DNA of 64,000 nucleotides from Deinococcus aquatilis DSM 23025 (GCF_000378445.1 NZ_KB899703.1:60568-124567), one strand, 5' to 3'. Shown: positions 1 to 8,715, numbered from the stretch's first letter. The notes: generated from the letters alone by a model not told the origin. Made by a program: numbers and translations.

Positions 1-195
1 TGACATGGCCCCCGGCTGTCCTCGCCAGCAGGCCAGCCCAAATACCTCTTCCCGCTCTGGTGGCGATGTGGAGAAGGCAGACACATTCTGAGAATACCGG
101 AATCGGCGCTCCCAAAGCCGAACGATTTTCCTGTTGTGCTGCCTTACTCTGAGCCTCCAGCTACGAATGTCTTTTTGGTTCACCGGAGGCCCGCT

Positions 196-1131
196 ATGAC
201 TGTTCTGACCGATGCAGCGCCCACTTCTTCGCCCCCCGCTTCCCGCTTCCATCTCACGGCGGAACAGATCCGCTTTTTTGACGAGAACGGCTACCTGATC
301 CTGCGTAACTGGGTCACCGGCGACCTGCTCACCCGGCTTCAAGATGCAGGCCAACGCTGGATAGAGCGCGGCTTGGAGGACGGCGGCAGGAATTCAGATC
401 ACCTGTTTGCCGAGCGCGAAGTGGGCCGGGTGATGTGGCGGGTGGATTACGTTCACGACAAGGGCGAACCCGTTTCACTCGAACTTCTGGGGAGTCCCGA
501 AGTTCTGGGCGTGGCAGAAAGCCTGTGTGGGCCGAACTTCGTGCCTACTTACGAAAGTATGGTTTTCAAGTTCGAGGGCGACGGCGAGAAGGTGCCCTGG
601 CATCAGGACGCCGTGCATCCTCGCCGGTGGCGCATCTTCAACTACGACCTGTATCTGGACGAGTCGCGGGCGGGGGGCGGTGCCCTGCGCGTGATTCCGG
701 GCAGTCAGACCGCGCCCGCCGATGTGTGCGAGCTGGCCGAGCAACACGGCTGGGACGCTCCTGGCAGCATTTATGTGGAAATGGAACCGGGCGACGTCTT
801 GCTGCATGACGTGATGGTCGTTCACGGCTCCGAACGAGCCGAGGGAAAGAAGCTGCGCCGGACCATCTACTACGAGTTCCGTGCCTCCGAGCAGATTGCG
901 GCGGAGGGGCCATGGGATCAGGAATGGACAGAGCGCCGGATGCGGCTGCTTCCGCTGGCCCTGAAACGTCATGAGGCTGCTGCCCCTGAAAAACCCCAAT
1001 TCGACTGGCAGGCTGCGCCCGAGTTCCGTCCAGTCCGCCTAGGAGACGAGCAGGAGGAACTGCGGGTCGTGCATCTGGCGCACACCCCCGGCTCTTATTG
1101 CAGTGCCGGAGACGTGAGCCTGGATCAGTAA
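196..1131 (+). CDS. Phytanoyl-CoA dioxygenase (PhyH) family protein
   Basis: Predicted Fe(II)/2-oxoglutarate-dependent oxygenase of 311 residues; the substrate cannot be read from sequence. The metal triad is visible: WHQD gives H136 and D138, and VVHGS gives the distal H210. RRTIYYEFR shortly after supplies the usual 2-oxoglutarate-binding arginine. The N-terminal FFDENGYLILRNW is typical of PhyH proteins. An in-frame ATG exists at 136, but GGAGG at 185-189 sits 6 bases before the ATG at 196, so 196 is preferred. The gene stands alone and converges on the photolyase pair across a hairpin terminator. PhyH proteins act on lipids, osmolytes and secondary metabolites; no neighbour narrows this. 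Confidence 0.85.
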   Translation: MTVLTDAAPTSSPPASRFHLTAEQIRFFDENGYLILRNWVTGDLLTRLQDAGQRWIERGLEDGGRNSDHLFAEREVGRVMWRVDYVHDKGEPVSLELLGSPEVLGVAESLCGPNFVPTYESMVFKFEGDGEKVPWHQDAVHPRRWRIFNYDLYLDESRAGGGALRVIPGSQTAPADVCELAEQHGWDAPGSIYVEMEPGDVLLHDVMVVHGSERAEGKKLRRTIYYEFRASEQIAAEGPWDQEWTERRMRLLPLALKRHEAAAPEKPQFDWQAAPEFRPVRLGDEQEELRVVHLAHTPGSYCSAGDVSLDQ

Positions 1132-1152
1132 AATCGGAACCTGAGTAAAAAG

Positions 1153-1182
1153 AGAGGCACGGCTGATCTGGCCCGTGCCTCT
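1153..1182. terminator. Bidirectional hairpin terminator
   Basis: A perfect 10-bp stem (AGAGGCACGG / CCGTGCCTCT) with a 10-base loop lies between the convergent oxygenase and photolyase genes. A run of A precedes it on the + strand and so gives a T-run for the minus-strand genes. Confidence 0.7.
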
Positions 1183-1193
1183 GCCTGTAGTGA

Positions 1194-1736
1194 TTACTTA
1201 CTTCTACGATCTGCCCAACGGTTGCGGTGATCGCGTTGCGGTCTGGAAGGTGCAGGGCTGGGGGGCATCTCCACGCCTCTGAACAGGTCACCTCCACCCA
1301 ACACTTCGGCCTGAACTTTCTTCCAGAAGCCGAAAAATTTGGTGACCGGGCCACTGAAGGTCGTGAGGCGTTCGGCGGGATGGATCACCAGTTTCAGCTC
1401 TGGACAGCGCTCCTGCACGCCCTGCAGAATGCTTTCAAATTCCGGCGTCGGGTTTTCGCTGGCATGGAGCTGGGTGGCCCTGTGCTCCCGCGCAAACTGG
1501 GCCAGTTCTTCGGCCACGCTGCCCACCCGAATCTCAGTCAATGCAGAGCGTGCGGCGGCTATATCGCGTACACCGCCGTACATGAAGGCCAGTCTGGGAA
1601 AGGCAATCCGGTGACTGGACAGAAAGGGACGGTCGAATACGAACAGGGCAGGCGCTTCTGGATGGGCAGAGAGGGCCGGGTCAGTGATAGAGAGGCTGTC
1701 GCCATGCAGCCAGACAACCACGCTCATGCCCGCCAT
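1194..1736 (-). CDS. Photolyase antenna-domain-like protein (N-terminal half, separate gene)
   Basis: A protein of about 180 residues resembling the N-terminal alpha/beta domain of DNA photolyases/cryptochromes: it opens VVVWLHGDSLSITDPAL and continues APALFVFDRP, as in photolyases that start with a strand, then the W-x-R-D-L-R-like segment, then LFVFD. It lacks the FAD domain, which is encoded by the gene immediately upstream. The ATG at 1736 overlaps that gene by 13 bases. A second ATG at 1727 would form a 4-base ATGA overlap, typical of translational coupling, and may be the true start. The domains are thus in inverted genetic order relative to a normal photolyase. The C-terminus is rich in Arg and Pro and looks disordered. 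Confidence 0.7.
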   Translation of the reverse strand: MAGMSVVVWLHGDSLSITDPALSAHPEAPALFVFDRPFLSSHRIAFPRLAFMYGGVRDIAAARSALTEIRVGSVAEELAQFAREHRATQLHASENPTPEFESILQGVQERCPELKLVIHPAERLTTFSGPVTKFFGFWKKVQAEVLGGGDLFRGVEMPPSPAPSRPQRDHRNRWADRRSK

Positions 1737-2497
1737 CCAAACAATTTTTCCTGCAGTTGCTCATAACTTCCCATAAATGGGCAATCGGCGGTGCAGCCCT
1801 CGCACCAGCGACCCGCCGAATACTTTTCGATGTTGGCCTGATTCATGATGTACGGCTTGCCACTGAAGGTACTCGCCACCCACTGCCAGCTCAGGGCATT
1901 GCTGGCCAGATCCCCATCCAGCAGGTGTTCGCGGAAAAATTCGTACCCGGCCTTCCAGTTCACCCGCCGCCAGTGCACCAGATAGGCCGCAAACCACATC
2001 CTCTCGTGGTTGTGCATGTATCCATCGTCTTTGAGGTGTGTGATCCAGGCGTCGGCACAGGGCAAGCCGGTCTGCGCTTCCCGCACATCACTCGGCAACT
2101 CCGGCGACCAGGAAACGCGGTATTTTGGCTCCTCCAGATTCTCCAGCACCGCCCGGCCCCTTTGCTTCAGCACCAGCCAGAAGAATTCACGCCAGGCCAG
2201 TTGCCGCAGACCTTCTTCTCGGTCTGTTCCCCTGGCTCGGGCACGGAGATGATCGGCCAGCTCTCTGGGGGAAAGCATGCCGTGGCGCAGGTACATGGAG
2301 AGGCGGGAAATAGGGGCCAGCAGATGGTTACGGGCCGCGTAGTCCTTGGGATTGTAAGCCTGCAAAGCTGCCAGCCCAGCCACCCTGCCACCCACGCGAG
2401 AGGGCAGACGTGCTTCTCCGCTGTACAGCCCAGCCAGGGCACTGCCCAGTTCTTTCGGTATTTGTTCGTCTGTCAGAGTGGTGGGGATACGGGTCAT
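1724..2497 (-). CDS. Photolyase FAD-binding-domain protein (C-terminal half, separate gene)
   Basis: A 257-residue protein matching the all-helical FAD domain of the photolyase/cryptochrome family. Recognisable segments are LRQLAWREFFW, MHNHERMWFAAYLVHW and LLDGDLASNALSWQWVAS, the hallmark FAD/DNA-binding helices. The protein starts directly at this domain, with no antenna domain. C147 and a late cluster C232-x2-C235-x3-C239 give four cysteines whose rough arrangement recalls the cluster ligands of iron-sulfur bacterial cryptochromes/photolyases; this is tentative. Expected role is light-driven repair of UV lesions, probably with the antenna-like partner encoded just downstream. Light repair would suit a radiation- and desiccation-exposed organism. 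Confidence 0.8.
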   Translation of the reverse strand: MTRIPTTLTDEQIPKELGSALAGLYSGEARLPSRVGGRVAGLAALQAYNPKDYAARNHLLAPISRLSMYLRHGMLSPRELADHLRARARGTDREEGLRQLAWREFFWLVLKQRGRAVLENLEEPKYRVSWSPELPSDVREAQTGLPCADAWITHLKDDGYMHNHERMWFAAYLVHWRRVNWKAGYEFFREHLLDGDLASNALSWQWVASTFSGKPYIMNQANIEKYSAGRWCEGCTADCPFMGSYEQLQEKLFGWRA

Positions 2498-2591
2498 GGT
2501 TTCCAGTCTGGCGTCCCCTGACAGGTTTCTCTGTAAGAAGTGACGGGGTGAATGGCCGCTCTGAATACGTGCGAGCAGAGTACAGGTACCC

Positions 2592-2609
2592 CTGAATTAC
2601 GTAATTCAG
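2592..2609. promoter_or_regulatory. par-locus palindrome, copy 1
   Basis: An 18-bp perfect palindrome with core TGAATTACGTAATTCA, about 270 bases upstream of parA. It is one of three copies, all within 2 kb and all flanking parAB. It is a candidate parS centromere site or a distal operator. Confidence 0.65.
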
Positions 2610-2817
2610 AGTCAAGAGTGTTCCTGCTGGTCTGCCCCGTTAACTATCCAGTGATAAGTCTAGAATTGAAAGAGTGACAGAGGGCGAAAAGAGGGCGGTT
2701 CCTGTGACGTGGAGATTCCCGGATCTTCATCTGAGACGCTGAGATTCAGAGGTGGGGAACTGGACTGCTGTATCCGACCAGCAACTGCAAAATCCACCCC
2801 ATAGCTCCCCTCTCCTG

Positions 2818-2839
2818 CTCTGAATTACGTAATTCAGAG
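2818..2839. promoter_or_regulatory. par-locus palindrome, copy 2 (operator position)
   Basis: The best copy: a 22-bp perfect palindrome around the core TGAATTACGTAATTCA. It ends two bases before the putative parA -35 box at 2841, so a protein bound here could contact or block RNA polymerase. This is a position expected for ParA autoregulation, and also for a promoter-proximal parS. Confidence 0.7.
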
Positions 2840-2840
2840 T

Positions 2841-2869
2841 TTGGGATTTCAGTTCTGTCTGTGTACACT
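2841..2869 (+). promoter_or_regulatory. parA promoter, probably leaderless
   Basis: TTGGGA (2841-2846) and TACACT (2864-2869) are separated by 17 bases, and the -10 box ends 6 bases before the ATG at 2876. Transcription would therefore start at or next to the start codon, the leaderless arrangement common in Deinococcus. No Shine-Dalgarno sequence precedes the ATG. Confidence 0.55.
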
Positions 2870-2875
2870 CTGCAC

Positions 2876-3649
2876 ATGAGCCGAAAAACAGTTGGAATTC
2901 GTGCGCTTCGGGAAGAACTGCCAGAGCGCATTCGGGAACTGGAGCATACAGGCCAGCCCATTGTCATTACCAAACATGGACAGGCGGTGGCAACACTGAT
3001 GCCGACGCCTGTAACTGCGGTGTCACACGCTCCCCGTATTGTGGCCCTCACCAGTCTCAAAGGGGGCGTCGGCAAAACGACCCTGACGATGCACTTGGCG
3101 GCGGCCATTGCGCTGCAACAGGGCAATGTCGTGGTGTTGGATGCCGATGAGGAGGTAAGTGCCTTTCGTTGGCAACAGCACGCCCAAGCCGATGGAATAG
3201 AGCTGCCCTTCCGTGTGATTGCAGCCGAGCGAAATACGCTGATGCGTCAGGCGCGTGACCTCGCCAGAGCAGGCCATACCGTGATTATCGACACTCCGCC
3301 CAACAACCGCGAAATTCTCAAGAGTGCCGCAACAGTGGCTGATGTCGTGCTGGTCCCTGTGTTGCCAACGGGAATGGATGTTGACCGTCTGGCGACCACG
3401 CTGGAACTCCTGACCGATCTGGAAGCAGCTCTTGAGAGCTTCAACTACGCCATTGTCCTGAACCGCTTCGATGCCCGCAAAGCGATGGCGCATGAAGCCA
3501 ATGACGCGCTGAACGCCCACCCTCGCCTGAGTACAGTGGTCAAGTCTCTCAGTGCCTACGAGAAGGTCTTTGGTCAATGCCCAACCGAACTTGGGCAGTT
3601 CACGGAAATCTGGAACGAGATCAAGCAGGCGTTTGGAGAGGAAGCATGA
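2876..3649 (+). CDS. parA: ParA partition ATPase with N-terminal Phd/YefM-like domain
   Basis: A 257-residue plasmid-partition ATPase. Residues 1-45 (KTVGIRALREELPERIREL, then VITKHGQAVATLMP) match the Phd/YefM antitoxin DNA-binding fold. From about 55 the ParA/MinD ATPase begins: deviant Walker A KGGVGKTT at 62-69, VVVLDADEE (switch I region), then VIIDTPPNN (Walker B). Type Ia ParAs carry an N-terminal helix-turn-helix for autoregulation; here a Phd-like domain apparently replaces it (inference). The ATG at 2876 is chosen because it lies 6 bases after a -10 box; a GTG at 2861 would overlap that box. The stop overlaps the parB start by ATGA. It should move plasmid copies together with ParB and the flanking palindromes. 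Confidence 0.85.
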   Translation: MSRKTVGIRALREELPERIRELEHTGQPIVITKHGQAVATLMPTPVTAVSHAPRIVALTSLKGGVGKTTLTMHLAAAIALQQGNVVVLDADEEVSAFRWQQHAQADGIELPFRVIAAERNTLMRQARDLARAGHTVIIDTPPNNREILKSAATVADVVLVPVLPTGMDVDRLATTLELLTDLEAALESFNYAIVLNRFDARKAMAHEANDALNAHPRLSTVVKSLSAYEKVFGQCPTELGQFTEIWNEIKQAFGEEA

Positions 3650-4554
3650 CGAAAAACCGGTTTCAATCCAAAGGCTCCGGCGCAGGTCTGGGTAACCTGC
3701 TGAACCGCTCTCTGCAGTTTTCAGGTTCGCCCAGCGATCAATCTTCGGCAGAACTTCCACATCAATTGCCTGTGGAATCCCTTCAACCCAACCCACGCCA
3801 ACCACGCCGTTATTTTGATTCAGCCGGACTGCTTCAACTGGCCCACAGCATTCGGGAGCAGGGTGTCCTGCAACCTCTGATGGCCCGCCCACTGGAAGAT
3901 GGACGCTACGAAATTGTTTATGGGGAAAGGCGTTGGCGTGCTGCGCAGCAGGCTGGATTGATAAGCGTGCCGGTCATCGTTCGTTCCCTTTCACCCGCAG
4001 AGGTGGATATCATCTCGGCGGTCGAAAACCTGCAACGCGAAGACCTGAACCGCTTCGACGAGGTGACATCCAAGCTGAATCTGGTGGCCCACCACTTTGG
4101 GGTCAGTGTGGAAAGTGCTGTCGTGCTTCTGAAACAACTGCGGAATGACCCTGGAAGTGCTCCTGAGCAGGTTCAGGTCCTCGAACAGCTTTTTGCACAG
4201 TTGGGCCGCGAACAGTGGACATCGTTTGTGACCAATGGTCTGCCAGCCCTCCAACTGCCCGCCACCTTGATCCAGGCTGTTCAGTCGGGTCGCCTCGATT
4301 ACAGTAAGGCAGTCCTGATCTCCCGTGCGCCGCAACGTCATCATGCCGACCTGCTACAGCGGGTGCTGACAGAGGAACTGACGCACGCAGACCTCAGACT
4401 TGCCATTGCCGAGTTACAACCCACACTTCACAACGAGCCTGTGTTGGAACAGCTGAAGAAAAATATTTCAGTCCGGCGACTCTCAAAGCTCACGGAGCTT
4501 CAGCGGACGCGTGCTCTGAAATTGATGGAGGAGCTGAACGACCTGCTGAAATAG
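3646..4554 (+). CDS. parB: ParB/Spo0J-family partition protein
   Basis: A 302-residue centromere-binding protein. The ParB N-terminal CTPase/nuclease-like core is clear: LQPNPRQPRRYFD at about 46-58, HSIREQGVLQPL, the GERRWRA box at 93-99, and ENLQREDLN at 127-135. The following region (LVAHHFGVSVESAVVLLKQ) corresponds to the helix-turn-helix that reads parS but is divergent. An upstream in-frame start at 3577 lies inside parA; the ATG at 3646 has GGAGAGGAAG just before it and an ATGA overlap with the parA stop, so the two are translationally coupled. A third copy of the palindrome follows the stop by 34 bases, consistent with parS recognition. Confidence 0.92.
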   Translation: MTKNRFQSKGSGAGLGNLLNRSLQFSGSPSDQSSAELPHQLPVESLQPNPRQPRRYFDSAGLLQLAHSIREQGVLQPLMARPLEDGRYEIVYGERRWRAAQQAGLISVPVIVRSLSPAEVDIISAVENLQREDLNRFDEVTSKLNLVAHHFGVSVESAVVLLKQLRNDPGSAPEQVQVLEQLFAQLGREQWTSFVTNGLPALQLPATLIQAVQSGRLDYSKAVLISRAPQRHHADLLQRVLTEELTHADLRLAIAELQPTLHNEPVLEQLKKNISVRRLSKLTELQRTRALKLMEELNDLLK

Positions 4555-4588
4555 GCTGTCCATTTCTTTCGGATGTGGGCTACGCCTC

Positions 4589-4604
4589 TGAATTACGTAA
4601 TTCA
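4589..4604. promoter_or_regulatory. par-locus palindrome, copy 3
   Basis: The 16-bp palindrome TGAATTACGTAATTCA, 34 bases after the parB stop codon. Its position downstream of the operon cannot serve as the parA operator, which favours a parS role for the repeat. Confidence 0.65.
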
Positions 4605-4669
4605 AGAATGGTCTAGCTCCACCTGCACTCGCACCTGTTGTTCCAACACACCTGAAAATCCACGCAGCA

Positions 4670-4702
4670 AAGCCCCATAAGCTACGGCTTGAGATGGGGC
4701 TT
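4670..4702. terminator. Hairpin terminator after parAB
   Basis: A perfect 9-bp stem (AAGCCCCAT / ATGGGGCTT) with a 15-base loop. T-rich sequence follows weakly on both strands. It lies between parB and the convergent membrane-anchored gene. Confidence 0.5.
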
Positions 4703-4885
4703 CGTTCTACCTGCCGGAGTAAATTGGCATATCGCTGGTTGTTGAGGATTTCCCAGCTCCGTTTAATGCTGCCTCTTTATACGACAGCAAGCATTGCTGC
4801 TGTGCTTCAAGTCATCCCCAATCAGTCGAGCAAACTGCACCAGTGCTCCCAGATCTTTTATGACTGCAGGTCATTGAGCTGGCAG

Positions 4886-5380
4886 CTACGTTTTGTCCGA
4901 CAAATTCCAGAAATCGAGGTCATCCACTGCGTCACCGATCCCCTTCAACTGGGCCAGGTCGGCTGCCTTGATGGGCTGCTGGGTGGTGTTCTGGCTGCCC
5001 AGAGCGTTGGTCAGTACGTCGTCGGGCACAGCGGCCAACAGGTGCTGAAGTTGTGCGGGCGTGGCGTCCAGAAGGGCATCGGCCAGTACACCGTCGGGCA
5101 CGGCCTGGGTGACGGCCATTCGGGTCGAAGCCAGCGCCGAGGCGTCTATTTCTGGGCGCAGAGCATCGACATCATCAAGGTCTGCTGTACCGGGTGGCGT
5201 TCGGAAGTCGGGGAGAGGAGGCTGAACGGTGGAACGAGGAACGACCTTGACGCCAGATTGAACGGCGGGGGGTGTTTTGGGTAGGGGAGGACGAGAAACA
5301 GCCTTATTGCGGCGTGCAAGGAACCGCGCCAGAAAAAATAAGCCCAGTAGCACTGCGGCGATGATCAGGGACGCCATCAT
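4886..5380 (-). CDS. Membrane-anchored protein of unknown function
   Basis: A 164-residue protein that I do not recognise. Residues 2-20 (MASLIIAAVLLGLFFLARF) form one transmembrane helix followed by ARRNK, suggesting an N-terminal anchor with a cytoplasmic body. Residues 28-65 are Pro-rich and likely flexible; the C-terminal half is helical and acidic, with a repeated pattern around VPDGVLADALL and VPDDVLTNALG, hinting at two copies of a short helical unit. AAGGTG precedes the ATG. It is a lone gene between the par locus and the reductase. Confidence 0.6.
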   Translation of the reverse strand: MMASLIIAAVLLGLFFLARFLARRNKAVSRPPLPKTPPAVQSGVKVVPRSTVQPPLPDFRTPPGTADLDDVDALRPEIDASALASTRMAVTQAVPDGVLADALLDATPAQLQHLLAAVPDDVLTNALGSQNTTQQPIKAADLAQLKGIGDAVDDLDFWNLSDKT

Positions 5381-5537
5381 GGCTACACCTTACGCGCCCG
5401 CAGCCGCCAATGGGCCGAGTTTCTCTGCATTTGAGCAGCGATTTTGGGGGGGGTGATGGGGTTTATTGGTGGGGTAGGGCCGAGGCCCCCGCAGAATGTC
5501 GGGTCATCTGATTTCGGTCAGGCTGAAAGCTGCCCCC

Positions 5538-6539
5538 TCACGCGCTCAGGATCGCCTCGATCCGGACCAATTCATCGCCACTCAATTCGCAGTTGCCCAG
5601 TGCGCCGACCGCGTCGTCAATCTGCGCTGGCCTGCTCGCTCCGATCAGGGCCGAGGTGACTTCGGCATGACGCAGCACCCACACCAGGGCCAGTTGCGCC
5701 AATGTCTGCCCCCGCTCGGCGGCCACTGCATTCAGCTGGCGGGTTTGCTCCAGCACGGCGTCAGTGACGTGTTCGGGCCGCAGGAACCGGCCAGAGGTGA
5801 CCGCACGGGAATCGGCGGGAATGCCGTGCAGGTACTTGTCGGTAAGGAGACCCTGAGCCAGTGGACTGAACACGATGCTGCCCATGCCCTCCTCGCGCAG
5901 CACGTCCAGAAGGCCTGCTTCCGGTGTGCGTTCCAACATGCTGTATTTGGGCTGATGGATCAGGCAGGGCGTGCCCAGTTCGCGCAGAATCCTGGCGGCC
6001 TGACGCGTACCTTCGGGTGAATAATTGCTGATGCCCACGTACAGCGCCCGCCCACTGCGAACGATGTGATCGAGTGCGCCCATCGTTTCTTCCAGCGGCG
6101 TTTCGGGGTCGGGTCGGTGGTGATAAAAAATATCGACGTATTCCAGGCCCATGCGTTTCAGGCTCTGATCAAGGCTGGACACCAGATATTTGCGCGATCC
6201 CCAGTTGCCGTATGGCCCGGCCCACATGTCGTAGCCCGCCTTGCTGGAGATGATCAGTTCATCGCGGTAGGGACGCAGATCCTGTGCCAATATCCGCCCG
6301 AAGGTTTCTTCTGCACTGCCCGCAGGCGGCCCATAATTGTTCGCCAGATCAAAGTGCGTGACACCCAGATCAAAGGCCCGCTGCAAGATGGTGCGCGCAT
6401 TTTCCAGGCGGTCTGCGCCCCCGAAGTTGTGCCACAGCCCCAGCGAAATGGCCGGAAGTTTGAGGCCGCTGCGTCCGGTGCGCCGGTAGGTCATGGTGTC
6501 GTAGCGTTGCGGCGCGGCTTGGTATACGGGGAGGGTCAT
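5538..6539 (-). CDS. gpr: Aldo-keto reductase, L-glyceraldehyde-3-phosphate reductase type
   Basis: A 333-residue NADPH-dependent (beta/alpha)8-barrel oxidoreductase closely resembling E. coli YghZ/Gpr, which reduces L-glyceraldehyde 3-phosphate and methylglyoxal. The shared segments are extensive: SLGLWHNFG, THFDLANNYGPPAGSAEE, ELIISSKAGYDMW, LDQSLKRMGLEYVDIFY and FSPLAQGLLTDKYLHGIP. The AKR tetrad is D64, Y69, K100 and the His in FYHHR. Length is close to that of YghZ (346). AAAGGAG lies 5 bases before the ATG. Likely a detoxification enzyme for reactive aldehydes; it has no operon partner. Confidence 0.9.
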   Translation of the reverse strand: MTLPVYQAAPQRYDTMTYRRTGRSGLKLPAISLGLWHNFGGADRLENARTILQRAFDLGVTHFDLANNYGPPAGSAEETFGRILAQDLRPYRDELIISSKAGYDMWAGPYGNWGSRKYLVSSLDQSLKRMGLEYVDIFYHHRPDPETPLEETMGALDHIVRSGRALYVGISNYSPEGTRQAARILRELGTPCLIHQPKYSMLERTPEAGLLDVLREEGMGSIVFSPLAQGLLTDKYLHGIPADSRAVTSGRFLRPEHVTDAVLEQTRQLNAVAAERGQTLAQLALVWVLRHAEVTSALIGASRPAQIDDAVGALGNCELSGDELVRIEAILSA

Positions 6540-6691
6540 TCAAACTCCTTTGGAGAACAGGACGGAGGGGAAAGTGACAAAAGGTTCCGCTCAATCTTGC
6601 ACACCCAGAAGAACAATGGGCACGTCAGATCGAGCGGTGTGAAAGAGATTCGGGCTGATGCGGTTGCCCGGTTTGCTGTGGAAACTCAGCG

Positions 6692-7840
<1,149 letters not shown>

Positions 7841-7943
7841 GGGCGGAGCTTAAAGCATTTTGCTTGCTGGCCCACCAGATGATGGACCGCAGAGACGCTG
7901 GCCCTGTCGTGGCACTGGTGTGAAAATGACCCACTGAGTCGCG

Positions 7944-7971
7944 CAAGCCCCTCCCTTCAGGTATTGGGTGA
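7944..7971 (+). repeat. IS200/IS605 left-end hairpin
   Basis: AAGCCCCTCCCTTCAGGTAT followed by TGGGTGAG can fold with CCT/AGG and CCC/GGG pairing. It resembles the right-end hairpin in sequence, as expected for the single-strand ends recognised by TnpA. Confidence 0.6.
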
Positions 7972-8004
7972 GCGGCTCGCCCCGAAGGAGGCAGCAAAGG
8001 CCTC

Positions 8005-8033
8005 TTACATTAGATAGGCGCGTGCCATATAAT
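8005..8033 (+). promoter_or_regulatory. tnpA promoter, leaderless
   Basis: TTACAT (8005-8010), 17-base spacer, then a consensus TATAAT (8028-8033), ending 6 bases before the tnpA ATG at 8040. The spacing implies a leaderless transcript. Confidence 0.7.
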
Positions 8034-8039
8034 CCTCCC

Positions 8040-8447
8040 ATGGCGAAATTGCCTCTCCAGTACAAGTCCAATCGCAACGTGGTTTACTCCTGCAAGTACC
8101 ACATTGTCTGGACGCCTAAATACCGGAGAAGCGTCTTGATTGAGGGTGTGGACGAACGGCTCAAGGTCATCCTGAGTGAGCTTTGCACCGAGAAAGCGTG
8201 CGAGTTGTTGGCCGTGGAGATCATGCCGGATCACGTTCACCTGCTGGTGGAGGTCGACCCCCAGTTCGGCCTCCACACCTTCGTGAAGCTGGCAAAGGGC
8301 CGTTCCAGTCGCCTGCTGCGCTCTGAGTTCCCGTGGCTCAAATCTAGGCTTCCGACGCTGTGGACCAACAGCTACTTTGTCTCAACGGTAGGCGGCGCAC
8401 CGCTCAGCGTCATCAAGCAATACGTGGAGAGCCAGAAGCATGTCTGA
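8040..8447 (+). CDS. tnpA: IS200/IS605 transposase TnpA (Y1 HUH)
   Basis: A 135-residue single-strand DNA transposase. The HUH metal-binding pair is H65 and H67 in MPDHVHLLVE; the catalytic tyrosine is Y128 in IKQYVESQ. The conserved start (YSCKYHIVWTPKYRR) is typical of the family and the length is normal. The ATG at 8040 follows a near-consensus promoter by 6 bases, so an in-frame extension to 7968 is rejected. Its end overlaps the next gene by 8 bases. It appears intact and potentially active. Confidence 0.95.
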   Translation: MAKLPLQYKSNRNVVYSCKYHIVWTPKYRRSVLIEGVDERLKVILSELCTEKACELLAVEIMPDHVHLLVEVDPQFGLHTFVKLAKGRSSRLLRSEFPWLKSRLPTLWTNSYFVSTVGGAPLSVIKQYVESQKHV

Positions 8448-8715
8448 GAAAGTCACCCTTAACTGCGCCGGGTGCGCCAAGACGCAAACGCTGCGCCCCC
8501 GGAAGGTGGAGAAGTGCGACAGGTACTTCTGCGGGCATTGCGACTTCAGGCCGCCCCTTGCCCCGGAAGGGCAGGTCAGCAGCGTCACGAACGGCGCGGC
8601 GGGTGGATTCCGGGGCTATCGCCATGAAACCCCCGACGCAGAGATGCTTGCAGCGCTCGGACGCGCCCGTGTCCTGCGGGACGCAGGACTGAAACGCATC
8701 GGAGCACTGAATTGA
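8440..8715 (+). CDS. Small zinc-ribbon-like protein inside the IS200/IS605 element
   Basis: A 91-residue protein I cannot place in a family. Two CxxC knuckles (C8-x2-C11 and C31-x2-C34) within the first 35 residues predict a zinc ribbon; the C-terminal half (TPDAEMLAALGRARVLRDAG) looks helical. The ATG overlaps the end of tnpA by 8 bases and the stop overlaps the TTG start of tnpB by 4 bases (TTGA), so all three genes would be translated in sequence. Standard IS605 elements have only tnpA and tnpB. It could be a passenger, a regulator of tnpB, or a DNA- or RNA-binding accessory factor (inference). Confidence 0.6.
   Translation: MSEKVTLNCAGCAKTQTLRPRKVEKCDRYFCGHCDFRPPLAPEGQVSSVTNGAAGGFRGYRHETPDAEMLAALGRARVLRDAGLKRIGALN

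Larger units (their letters stand above)
2498..2875. other. Intergenic region upstream of parA
   Basis: This 378-base gap between the divergent photolyase and parA genes holds two of the three TGAATTACGTAATTCA palindromes and the parA promoter (listed separately). I see no gene in it and no run of iterons. Confidence 0.6.
4555..4885. other. Intergenic region downstream of parB
   Basis: A 331-base stretch with the third palindrome and a hairpin (both listed). The rest shows no gene I can support; open frames in it lack a ribosome-binding site and family resemblance. Confidence 0.5.

Noticed and set aside
2876..4554. Toxin-antitoxin operon suggested by the Phd-like segment
   Set aside because: No toxin-sized frame (Doc, YoeB or RelE type) lies beside it; the next gene is a clear ParB.
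4694..5284. 196-codon plus-strand frame
   Set aside because: Antisense to the membrane-anchored gene, which has a good start and a clear transmembrane helix.
5440..5470. G-rich run considered as a quadruplex regulatory element
   Set aside because: G-tracts are too irregular, and the position between convergent-like gene ends gives no regulatory context.
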